A stretch of 29,371 nucleotides of DNA, from positions 1 to 29,371 of the forward strand of contig JAPOQV010000341.1 in assembly GCA_026710565.1 (NCBI GenBank), written 5' to 3'. The position numbers and the translations under genes were made by a program. Of this stretch, positions 15,354-22,449 are shown one piece after another (position 1 is the first letter of the stretch; every line of letters starts with the position of its first letter). The DNA comes from Spirochaetaceae bacterium. Its GTDB lineage: Bacteria; Spirochaetota; Spirochaetia; SZUA-6; Bin103. The notes under the pieces were generated by a model, which did no database searches, was not told where the DNA came from, and saw nothing but the letters and a program-made list of their open reading frames with translations.

Positions 15354-16694
15354 TCACTGGCGACGCATCAAGGGATAGACCCTCGGAATGGGCTGCGGGG
15401 ACGTCAGCGCCACTCCGGTCGGTCCGCGTCGGATGTCGTCCCCGAGGTGCAGTTCCTGAAGTTCGCCTGCCACGCGAAACGGCGTTCCGCCGGGAAGCGT
15501 GTAGGCCTCGGCATGCGTGAAGTCCACGTGGTACCCGAGATCCGCCAGCGCCGCTATGGTCACCGTGCTGAGCGGCTGATCGCCGGAGCTCTTCGACAGC
15601 CTGGGCGTCATCAGTTCCGGGCCGAACACCGACTCGCGCCAGTGGTTGTCCACGCTGCCTGCACCGTACCGCCCGGCGTCGTTCTCGACCGGCACCTTCC
15701 GGCCACGATAGGCACCGCCGCCAACCTCATCGAACGCGCTCACCGCTCGCTGTCCCGGGAAGTGCGTATCGGGCGGCGCGGCTTCGTCGGGCACGTGGCC
15801 GGAGGCGGCACTCTGCAGCATGTCGTCCCACCGCCGGCTCGAGCCGAATCCCAGGGCGTGGGCCACTTCGTGGACGACCAGCGTGCGCAGCACGTCGTCC
15901 CCGAGGCCGCCCAGCGTCTCCGTGTCGAGTATCACTTCACTGATGAGCGGCAGTCCGCCACTCCGCTCCCAGCACGTTCCCGCTCTGGCCAGGCCGGCCG
16001 AGGTTTCCTCCGCCGGCTCCAGCCTGAAGTAGATGCGGAGGTCGTCGATGACATCTCCGAAGGGGTCGGGATCGCCGGGCCGGCACCTCCATGCGTTCGT
16101 CAGCACGGGCTCGTCCGGAAAGCCGCTCGCCACGACGTTCTCCCAGACGCCGGCCGCAGCGCGGATGATGGCTCGCTGTTTCGCGGTCGGTTCTGCGCCG
16201 ACGTACACCAGATCGATGTCGAATGACGGATCCGGCTCCGTCCGCGCGATCGACCAGACGGCGAGTTGGTACGGCACCGAGGGCGCGCCCGACACGCGTA
16301 CGTAGACCTCCGCGGAGCCACCTTGGCCGGGAACGATGGTGGCCGCGTCCTGGAAGGTGCCGCTCGACGAAGCGTAGCCTGCGGTTTCGATGCTCACTTC
16401 GAAGGCGCGGGAGCGGGTAGCCGCGTACACGGTCCTGGTGGAGGTGACCACCAGCCCGAAATAGTCGATGTCGGCCGTGCCTTCGAGCTGCCCGGAAACG
16501 ATCGACACCGGTGCGGGCATGATCGAGGTCGCGGTCTGCCGCGTGTCGCCGTGATCGTCGCCTGTCGGCGGAATCTGGCACCCCGCCACTACTCCGGCCA
16601 GAGCAGCGATCAGGAGCCGCGGCGGCCACCGGCTGCCCGTATCACCCAGACGCCGCGACCAGCGGGTGGGTGTGCGCGGGTTGCCGGCCCTCAC
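15354..16694 (-). CDS. Leishmanolysin-like (M8-type) zinc metalloprotease lipoprotein
   Basis: A 446-aa exported zinc peptidase. The N-terminus (RWPPRLLIAALAGVVAGC) is a lipoprotein signal with lipobox Cys 39. Residues ~50-155 form a beta-rich domain (PVSIVSGQLEGTADIDYFGL) of pre-peptidase C-terminal-like character. The catalytic core has HEVAHALGFG (H275, E276, H279), then after a ~70-residue insert a third zinc ligand H351 in GSVDNHWRESVFG and a Met-turn ELMTP (M362). This arrangement is that of leishmanolysin-like peptidases. STVTIAALADLGYHVDF is the usual 'D.GY' tail. The GTG start at 16694 overlaps the methyltransferase stop (GTGA), so translation is coupled to an unrelated enzyme. The open frame upstream is arginine-rich shadow. 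It likely acts at the cell surface on proteins. Confidence 0.87.
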   Translation of the reverse strand: MRAGNPRTPTRWSRRLGDTGSRWPPRLLIAALAGVVAGCQIPPTGDDHGDTRQTATSIMPAPVSIVSGQLEGTADIDYFGLVVTSTRTVYAATRSRAFEVSIETAGYASSSGTFQDAATIVPGQGGSAEVYVRVSGAPSVPYQLAVWSIARTEPDPSFDIDLVYVGAEPTAKQRAIIRAAAGVWENVVASGFPDEPVLTNAWRCRPGDPDPFGDVIDDLRIYFRLEPAEETSAGLARAGTCWERSGGLPLISEVILDTETLGGLGDDVLRTLVVHEVAHALGFGSSRRWDDMLQSAASGHVPDEAAPPDTHFPGQRAVSAFDEVGGGAYRGRKVPVENDAGRYGAGSVDNHWRESVFGPELMTPRLSKSSGDQPLSTVTIAALADLGYHVDFTHAEAYTLPGGTPFRVAGELQELHLGDDIRRGPTGVALTSPQPIPRVYPLMRRQ

Positions 16695-17692
16695 GGAGGC
16701 GCCGCGGCAAGCGCGGCGCGGATGGCGCGGATGTGCTCCGGGCCGGTGCCGCAGCAGCCGCCGACGATCGAGGCGCCGGCGGCCACCACCTCGGGCGCGT
16801 GCGAGGCCATGAGCTCGGGGGGGTGGTCGTAGTGGGTGGCCCCGGCGACGATGCGCGGCATGCCGGCGTTGGGATAGGCCATCAGCCGCTTGCCGGCGAT
16901 GCCGCGCTCGGCCAGGGCGCTCTGCATCTGGCGGATCGCCTCGGCCGCGTAGGGCATCCCGGTATGCTCCGCGCGGCGCTGCTCGGCGCCGCAGTTCACG
17001 CCGACCACGTCCACGAACGGCAGCAGATCGTCGCCGTTCGCGGCGTATCGTCCCGAGGCCAACAGGTCGAGCAGGTCGGCGCACGAGTGTCCCCAGTCGG
17101 TTCGGTAGACGGTCGCCCCGCTCTTGCGGTCACGCGTGTACTTGAGCGTGAGATTGACCGCGATCGGCAGCCCGAACGCACGCGCCTCGTCGACCGCGAT
17201 CGCCGCCTCGGTGGCGGAGAACATCGTCTCGATGCACAGCAGGTCGGCGCCTGCCGAGGCAAGTCTTCCGGATACCAGGCGGTGCGCCTCGCGCACCTGG
17301 ACGTCCGGTATGCCGAAGGTGGTGTCGCCCGCGTCGGCTTCGATGGCGCCCGGCGACGGGCCGAGGGAACCTGCGACGTACACGGGGCGGCCGGCGTCAT
17401 CGACCGCCTGCCGCGCCAGCCGCACCGCCCGGTCGACGATCGCGGCCGAGTCCTCGGCGCTGCGCCCGGCCATGGCCAGATGCAGCGGCGATGCCACGAA
17501 GGTGTTGGTCTGCACCAGGTCGCTGCCGGCTTCGACGTAGGCCTGCGTGACCTGTTGCACCACATCCGGGTGGAGCTCGCTGGCCAGCGAGCTGTTGGGC
17601 AGGTCCACCCCGCGGGCGAACAGCTCGGTCCCGAAGCCACCGTCGTAGAGCAGCACCCGGTCCCCGGCCAGCACGTCGCGCAACGAGCTCAC
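16691..17692 (-). CDS. Homocysteine S-methyltransferase-family protein
   Basis: Zinc-dependent methyltransferase of the homocysteine/betaine-homocysteine/MetH-N-terminal type. The 333-aa TIM barrel has LLYDGGFGTELFARG (14-28), ELHPDVVQQVTQAYVEAGSDLVQTNTF, VAGSLGPSPG, ADLLCIETMFSATEA and the three zinc ligands C234 (VVGVNCGAEQ) and C313/C314 (VGGCCGTGPEHIRAI). The methyl donor cannot be read; S-methylmethionine, betaine and other donors are used in the family. The GTG start at 17692 has GGAGG about 8 nt upstream. It begins 19 nt after the deacetylase-like gene and overlaps the metalloprotease gene by four bases. Its place in a glycan-related operon is unexpected and may reflect a degradative demethylation role, which is speculation. 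Confidence 0.92.
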   Translation of the reverse strand: MSSLRDVLAGDRVLLYDGGFGTELFARGVDLPNSSLASELHPDVVQQVTQAYVEAGSDLVQTNTFVASPLHLAMAGRSAEDSAAIVDRAVRLARQAVDDAGRPVYVAGSLGPSPGAIEADAGDTTFGIPDVQVREAHRLVSGRLASAGADLLCIETMFSATEAAIAVDEARAFGLPIAVNLTLKYTRDRKSGATVYRTDWGHSCADLLDLLASGRYAANGDDLLPFVDVVGVNCGAEQRRAEHTGMPYAAEAIRQMQSALAERGIAGKRLMAYPNAGMPRIVAGATHYDHPPELMASHAPEVVAAGASIVGGCCGTGPEHIRAIRAALAAAPP

Positions 17693-17711
17693 GGGGCGGC
17701 CTCCGTGTCCA

Positions 17712-19499
17712 TCATCCCCACCGGATGCTGAAGCGCCGCACCGCGCCGCGCGGCAGCTCCGCAACGAGCGCGGACTGCTGCCGGCCCTCCCGTTCACGGC
17801 AGGTGACCGGCAGCGGCTCACCGTCCACCGTGGCGGAGTCGGCGGCGCCTTCGAACACCAGCGTGGCGTCGTCGACCGCGGCGTCCGCGCGCACGGCGAA
17901 GGTGAGCGATCGCTCCCGCGGGTCCCAGTCGAGCGCTTCCAGGCGCAGTGCCCGGCGGGCGTCATTGAAGGCGACCCAGTCGACGTCGGAGAAGCGGGGG
18001 ATGTCCGCGGTGTAGGCGAGCATCGCGTCGAACCACGGCATCAACCCGCGCACGTCCAGGCTGATCGGATGGAAGTAGGGATGGTAGACGGTGTGGTAGC
18101 GGCCTGATGCGTCGTCGGCCTGCTGCCGGGACTCGGCGATGCATTCGTCAAGCGACCTGGCCGGCAGGAAGGTCTTGTCGGTTCGCCAGCCGTCGTCGGT
18201 GGAGATGGTGACCTGCTCGTACAGGTCGATGAAACGGCCGTCGGAGTCCATGAAGCGGACCGGCAGGCCGCTGCCGTTCAGGTAGCCGCGGTCGAAGTAG
18301 CGGATCGGCGCGAAGTTCACGTCCAGCCGGATGCCCTCCGCGGCCAGGTACTCGGCCATTTCCGTCCAGCCCACCCAGATGGTGCTGTGGCCGCGGATGC
18401 TCACCGCCCGGCAGCCGTAGCGCCGTTCGAAGGAGGCGAGCTGGTCCCGCAACCCCGCGCGCATCTCCTCGAGCTCCGGACGCGGTCCGCTCCAGTTGTG
18501 CTGGCCGGCACCGTGCCCGGCGGCGCGGATCTGCTCGTGGCGTGCGGGAGACAGCGCGCCGTAGTCGGCGCTCTTCACGTACACGGTGTAGGGGACGCGA
18601 TGACGGTCGGCGACGGCCATGGTGGCCTCATACTGCTCTCGCGACATGCCGTCGGAATCGCCGTCGAACAGGGCAACCGCGGGCGCGTCGCCGGGGTAGT
18701 GCCAGACGCGCGGCAGCGGATGGGGCGCCAGCCATTGCAGGGCGTGCACGAACAGGTCCTGGTGCAGGTCGGCCTGCGGAAGGTCGAGCAACCGCTCGTC
18801 CAGGGAGCCGACGAACAGGTCGTTCGCCTTGTACATGCCGTCGGCGTCGTAGTCGGGATAGGCGCCGTTGCTGGCCTGCTCCGGGCGGCCCTGGTGGAAA
18901 CGCACGGTGGAGCCGGCCAGGTCGAACGTGTAGATGACCGCCCGCCCATCGCCGTGCGGGGTACAGACCACGGCCGGATGCGGCGACGGCCGCCCCAGGA
19001 ACGGGGCCAGCCACAGCGCCACCCCCGCGGGGTCACCCTGCCACGTGTACAGGTCGGCGCGCTCGTGGAACTGCAGGTCGCGGGCCGCCAGTGACGCGGC
19101 CAGCGCGTTGTCCGGGTTGACCTGCACGTAGCGGTCGGTCATGCCGCGCAGGATCAGCGGTCCGTCGGCCCGCGGCCATCCGCTGGACGACAGCGGCTCG
19201 AGCGCCTCGAACGGCTCCAGCCCGAGCGCGCGGGCCAGCCGGTGGCCGGGGCGCAGCAGCAGCACGCGCGCGCCGGCCGCCGTGAGCTCAAGGACCTCGT
19301 CTTCCTGCCCGGCCGTCAGGGTCACCGCGCAGACCACGACAACCGCGGCGGCGCGCAACGCGTGGCCATCCAGCGGCCCGTCGGCCAGGTCGTGCGTCCG
19401 GTACCACGGGTAGCCCTCCGCCAGCAGGATCTCCTCCACGTAGCGGTGGAACCGGTTCGGGTCGTCGCGGTGTGCGATCACGACGATCGGCGTTGCCAT
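17712..19499 (-). CDS. Large protein with GAT-like N-terminus and polysaccharide deacetylase-like domain
   Basis: A 595-aa protein without a signal peptide. Residues 1-250 resemble a class I glutamine-amidotransferase/trehalose-utilisation type fold: MATPIVVIAH, VVVVCAVTLTAGQEDEV, GARVLLLRPGH, VCTPHGDGRAVIYTFDLAGSTV; I see no catalytic Cys in a nucleophile elbow. Residues ~272-480 look like a divergent NodB/polysaccharide deacetylase barrel: PAVALFDGDSDG (D279, D281), PYTVYVKSADYGAL, AAGHGAGQHNW (H329, H334), RAVSIRGHSTIWVGW and YHTVYHPYFHPIS. The final ~80 residues form a beta-sandwich (LTFAVRADAAVDDATLVFEG). I therefore infer a carbohydrate-related hydrolase, but no named family. ATG 19499 has AAGGAGG 7 nt upstream and lies 2 nt after the upstream stop. 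Confidence 0.75.
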   Translation of the reverse strand: MATPIVVIAHRDDPNRFHRYVEEILLAEGYPWYRTHDLADGPLDGHALRAAAVVVVCAVTLTAGQEDEVLELTAAGARVLLLRPGHRLARALGLEPFEALEPLSSSGWPRADGPLILRGMTDRYVQVNPDNALAASLAARDLQFHERADLYTWQGDPAGVALWLAPFLGRPSPHPAVVCTPHGDGRAVIYTFDLAGSTVRFHQGRPEQASNGAYPDYDADGMYKANDLFVGSLDERLLDLPQADLHQDLFVHALQWLAPHPLPRVWHYPGDAPAVALFDGDSDGMSREQYEATMAVADRHRVPYTVYVKSADYGALSPARHEQIRAAGHGAGQHNWSGPRPELEEMRAGLRDQLASFERRYGCRAVSIRGHSTIWVGWTEMAEYLAAEGIRLDVNFAPIRYFDRGYLNGSGLPVRFMDSDGRFIDLYEQVTISTDDGWRTDKTFLPARSLDECIAESRQQADDASGRYHTVYHPYFHPISLDVRGLMPWFDAMLAYTADIPRFSDVDWVAFNDARRALRLEALDWDPRERSLTFAVRADAAVDDATLVFEGAADSATVDGEPLPVTCREREGRQQSALVAELPRGAVRRFSIRWG

Positions 19500-19501
19500 C
19501 G

Positions 19502-19945
19502 TCAGGCCTCCTTCCCGTAGAAACGCTCTGCCCAGGCTTCCGGCGCCAGCACCTCGGCGCCGGGCTCGTTGCGCTCCAGCAACCGCCGGGCGCGCTTGGT
19601 TGCAGCGCGGAACACCGGCGTGGAGCCGTCGATGTGGTACGGCGCCGCGAACATCCCACGGTACCAGGCGTCCAGCTCGGCGTCGTCCCCGAAGCCCGGA
19701 ACGAATTGCTCGTATCCGCAGAAGTCCCCGGCGACCGCCCAGAAGCGGTACAGCCCCTCGGACCGCACCGCGAAGCAGCGGTCCGCGAACCGCACCCAGC
19801 GCGGCTCGTCGATCAGCAGCGGCAGCCGCGACACCGGCGTCGCGGTCACGCCCGCCGGCGGCTCCGCGCGTCCGGTGAGCCGGCGTACCGCCCCGTGCGT
19901 GTGATGCTGGGCGGCCACGTCGCGGCGGACGGCGAACGGGCTCAT
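19502..19945 (-). CDS. Unrecognised 147-aa protein in the glycan-related operon
   Basis: I do not recognise this protein. It is soluble, with no signal peptide or membrane segment. The middle is rich in aromatic residues (PRWVRFADRCFAVRSEGLYRFW, then GDFCGYEQFVPGFGDDAELDAWYRGMF). The end is basic and helical (RAATKRARRLLERN). The start ATG 19945 is well supported by GAGGAG 6 nt upstream. It lies 10 nt after the GH109-like gene and 2 nt before the deacetylase-like gene, so it is almost certainly cotranscribed and probably serves the same pathway. The longer open frame upstream is shadow of the neighbouring gene. Confidence 0.75.
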   Translation of the reverse strand: MSPFAVRRDVAAQHHTHGAVRRLTGRAEPPAGVTATPVSRLPLLIDEPRWVRFADRCFAVRSEGLYRFWAVAGDFCGYEQFVPGFGDDAELDAWYRGMFAAPYHIDGSTPVFRAATKRARRLLERNEPGAEVLAPEAWAERFYGKEA

Positions 19946-19955
19946 CGACGTCTCC

Positions 19956-21233
19956 TCACAGCCGCATGCCGGCCGGCAAGGCGCCCGCGGCGCGCGCGGG
20001 TCCGGGGCGGAAGTCGGGCACGTCCTGCGGGGCGTTGCCGGAATCGATCGAGACCGCCGCCAGGATCGCCGGCGCCGCGGTGTCGGCTGCCGCGTAGGCG
20101 TCGAGCTCCACCGGCACGCCGTGCAGCACCGCGTCCGCGAACTGCGCGAACACGTAGTAGTCGCGCCCGCCGTGGCCGCTGGCCACCGCTTCCGGCGGCG
20201 CGTCGCGCGGCGCCGTCGTCCACGGCACCGACAGCGGCTGATCGATCTCCCAGTCCTCGACCCACAGCTTGGGGGTGCCGTCCGGGGTGCGGTTCCACTC
20301 CAGCACGCCGGCGGCACCCTTGACGTGGTGCCAGTGCGCGCTCTCGCCACCGCCGCTGTCGCGCGGCATGGCGGCGCTGGTGTGGCCGACCGCCATGCGC
20401 AGCACCACGTCGCCGGCGGTGTGCATGAGCGCCACCTGCACGTCCGCCCGCCGCACGGCCGGGTGGCGGTAGCTCTGCCGGCGCGTGGACATGCCGACGA
20501 CACGCGTGACCCGGTCGTCGATCACGTACAGCAGCGGCGACAGCTCGTGGGGGAGGTAGACGATGGTGGGCATGGTATGGCGCCAGGTCGGCGCCGCGCC
20601 CGCCGCGGCTGCGTGCTCGGGGAAGTGGTAGCGGCCGGATTCGTCCTGGAAAAAGGCGTCGCCGCCCTTGCAGCTGAAGTACTCGCCCTCCACGAACAGC
20701 GGCTTTCCGATGACGCCCGCGTCGACGATGCGGCGCCAGGCGCGGATGTACCCGGAGAAGCGTACCTGTTCCATCAGCAGGAACACCTTGCCGGTGCGCT
20801 CGGCGGTGGTGACCACCCGCCAGCAGTCCTCCATCGACGTGCACAACGGCACCTCGACCATCGCGTGACACCCCGACTCCATGGCCGCGCAGGCGATCGG
20901 GATCTGCACGTTGACGTCCGTGGTGACCGCCACCGCGTCCGGCTCCACCTCGCGCAGCATGCGCTCGTAGTCCGTGAAGCCGGGCACGCGGCGCCCTTGG
21001 TCCCGCTCGACCGTTTCCGCCACGCCGGCGACGAGGTTCGCGCGGTGGTCGCAGACCGCGGCCAGCTCGTACTCCGCGTACGTCAGCGCCTTGCCGACCA
21101 CGTTGCCGCGCCCGCGCGGCCCCAGCCCGATCACGGCCAGCCGGATCGGCCGCTCCACCGGCGGCCGGTCCGCGGGCGACCGGTAGCTGTGCCGTTCGAT
21201 CAGGGTGGCGCGCTGCTCGCCGTCTGCTGCCAT
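19956..21233 (-). CDS. Gfo/Idh/MocA-fold protein, GH109-like (NAD-dependent glycosidase candidate)
   Basis: A 425-aa protein with an N-terminal Rossmann domain (LAVIGLGPRGRG, NAD-binding glycines at 36, 38, 41) and the Gfo/Idh C-terminal sheet domain. Ordinary dehydrogenases have an EKP motif with a catalytic lysine; here it is E127-V128-P129 in CHAMVEVPLCTSMEDCWRVV. EVP, the following 'CW' segment and the later LPHELSPLL (H229) recall GH109 alpha-N-acetylgalactosaminidases, which are Gfo/Idh relatives that hydrolyse glycosides through a bound NAD redox cycle. I favour a glycoside hydrolase over a dehydrogenase; the specificity is unknown. There is no signal peptide. ATG 21233 is preferred over an adjacent GTG (21236). 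A perfect TATAAT sits 18 nt upstream. First gene of the accessory operon. Confidence 0.85.
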   Translation of the reverse strand: MAADGEQRATLIERHSYRSPADRPPVERPIRLAVIGLGPRGRGNVVGKALTYAEYELAAVCDHRANLVAGVAETVERDQGRRVPGFTDYERMLREVEPDAVAVTTDVNVQIPIACAAMESGCHAMVEVPLCTSMEDCWRVVTTAERTGKVFLLMEQVRFSGYIRAWRRIVDAGVIGKPLFVEGEYFSCKGGDAFFQDESGRYHFPEHAAAAGAAPTWRHTMPTIVYLPHELSPLLYVIDDRVTRVVGMSTRRQSYRHPAVRRADVQVALMHTAGDVVLRMAVGHTSAAMPRDSGGGESAHWHHVKGAAGVLEWNRTPDGTPKLWVEDWEIDQPLSVPWTTAPRDAPPEAVASGHGGRDYYVFAQFADAVLHGVPVELDAYAAADTAAPAILAAVSIDSGNAPQDVPDFRPGPARAAGALPAGMRL

Positions 21234-21251
21234 CACTCGATCCGTCGTTTC

Positions 21252-21257
21252 ATTATA
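21252..21257 (-). promoter_or_regulatory. Perfect -10 box (TATAAT) for the GH109-like operon
   Basis: The minus strand reads TATAAT here, 18 nt before the ATG at 21233. Transcription would start around 21245, giving a leader of only about 12 nt. No good -35 hexamer is found at 16-18 nt spacing (GC-rich sequence), so the promoter may need an activator or be leader-poor. It is the clearest -10 match I saw in this GC-rich window. Confidence 0.5.
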
Positions 21258-21331
21258 GGTGGACCGCCGCGCCCGTGAGCGCTCGCCACACCGTGCTTGT
21301 AGAGTGCAGTGCGAGATCGCACGATGTACTC

Positions 21332-21523
21332 ATGCCGGTGAAGATCACCATCAAGGGAGTTCCCGAACGGGTGCGGGACGAACTGGCCGCCCGAGCCGCC
21401 GCCCAGCGGAAGTCCATGGAGGCATTCCTTCGCTGCGAGTTGCAGCGCATCGCCACCCGACCCGCGCCAGAGTCCACGCTGACGGAAGTCCGTGCCCGCG
21501 AGAAAGCGCTGAGAAGCCGCTGA
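21332..21523 (+). CDS. FitA-like ribbon-helix-helix antitoxin, without adjacent PIN toxin
   Basis: A 63-aa protein. The N-terminus MPVKITIKGVPERVRDELAA followed by RAAAQRKSMEAFLRCEL is the FitA/VapB-type ribbon-helix-helix DNA-binding signature ('i.l..v.e.v...L..rAa..g.S...ylr..L'). The C-terminal tail (STLTEVRAREKALRSR) is of the toxin-contacting kind. The ATG at 21332 is chosen because RHH proteins start just before the strand; an upstream in-frame start at 21275 would add 19 unrelated residues. A FitB/VapC PIN toxin should follow, but the next gene, overlapping as TGATG, encodes an unrelated 308-aa protein with no PIN motifs. It may be an orphan antitoxin, or a repressor recruited for this transcript. 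Confidence 0.8.
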   Translation: MPVKITIKGVPERVRDELAARAAAQRKSMEAFLRCELQRIATRPAPESTLTEVRAREKALRSR

Positions 21524-22449
21524 TGGACGCCGTCCCGTCCGACGCCGGTGTCTGCCTGCTGGAGTTGGACGCCGACCGCCGCCGGATAGCGGGAGACGAA
21601 GCGGCGTTGGTTGCCGCGGTGCGCCGCGGCGCCGACCTGCGCATCTACACGGAGTTCGCCTGGCACGAGCACATCGAGCTCGGCTCCCCGAACACGGAGC
21701 TGGTGCGCGAGCTCTCGGAGTTCCGGGTCACCTACCTGCTCGACGACCGCTGGGTGGCGGCGATCATGAACTGGCGCATGCCGATCACGCCGCTGTCGTT
21801 CGGAGCGGAGCCGCGCATGTCGTTCTTCCTCTACAACCAGGACGGATCGCAGGCATGCGCCAATCCCCGGCTCGACAGTGCCGCCCCGCCGCCCGATCCC
21901 GCCGAGCAGCGCACGTGGCCGATCAAGTACCAGGTGCTCGACGCCCATGACCAGGGCACGCGCGCGCCCAGCCACAACTTCGTCTACCGGTTCGACCGCT
22001 ACCGTTTCTGCGTCAGCGAACGCTGGCGCGAGGTGCTGGCGCACGACGAGCGCGGCGCGGTGCGCTCGGGCTCGATCGACGCGCTCGGCGAGGCGCTGCA
22101 GCAGGGCCGCGAGCTCAAGGTGGCGGTCGGCGGCCTGTGCGCGGACCTGGGCGGCACCGTCACGCACGAGGTGTTCGTGCACGTGGGAGCGAGCTGGCAC
22201 ATGACCGAAGCGGGCACGGTCGTGGCGGGGACGCATCCGCTGGTGCGGGTGGCGCCGGCGATCCCGCTGCGCTACCGGTCGGGCGGCTGGGACTTCGGCT
22301 GGCTCCTGGCCGGCACCGACGGGCGGGTCCAGCAGCGGCTGGTGGAACCCGCTACCGGCGCGTTCCGGGAGCGCGAATCGGCCCATCCGGTGCGCTGGTT
22401 CGCCCGCGACGAGGGCGGCGCCTACGGCTCGCGCACCGCCAACCGGTAG
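21523..22449 (+). CDS. Unrecognised 308-aa protein coupled to the FitA-like antitoxin
   Basis: I do not recognise this protein. It is cytoplasmic by appearance (no signal peptide or membrane segment). Notable segments are YTEFAWHEHIELGSPNTELV, VTYLLDDRWVAAIMNWRMP, MSFFLYNQDGSQACANP, NFVYRFDRYRFCVSERW and HEVFVHVGASWHMTEAGTVV, suggesting a mixed alpha/beta fold with many aromatic residues. It lacks the four acidic PIN residues, so it is not a conventional VapC. The ATG shares one base with the antitoxin stop (TGATG), indicating coupled translation. Its last 28 bases overlap, tail to tail, the end of the propeller gene on the opposite strand. Confidence 0.72.
   Translation: MDAVPSDAGVCLLELDADRRRIAGDEAALVAAVRRGADLRIYTEFAWHEHIELGSPNTELVRELSEFRVTYLLDDRWVAAIMNWRMPITPLSFGAEPRMSFFLYNQDGSQACANPRLDSAAPPPDPAEQRTWPIKYQVLDAHDQGTRAPSHNFVYRFDRYRFCVSERWREVLAHDERGAVRSGSIDALGEALQQGRELKVAVGGLCADLGGTVTHEVFVHVGASWHMTEAGTVVAGTHPLVRVAPAIPLRYRSGGWDFGWLLAGTDGRVQQRLVEPATGAFRERESAHPVRWFARDEGGAYGSRTANR

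Noticed and set aside
13442..21233. Type I secretion genes for the RTX protein
   Set aside because: No ABC transporter, membrane fusion protein or TolC-like gene is present anywhere in the window.
21523..22449. Conventional PIN toxin expected downstream of the FitA-like antitoxin
   Set aside because: The reading frame lacks the D/E/D/D pattern and is twice the usual length, so it was not called VapC/FitB.
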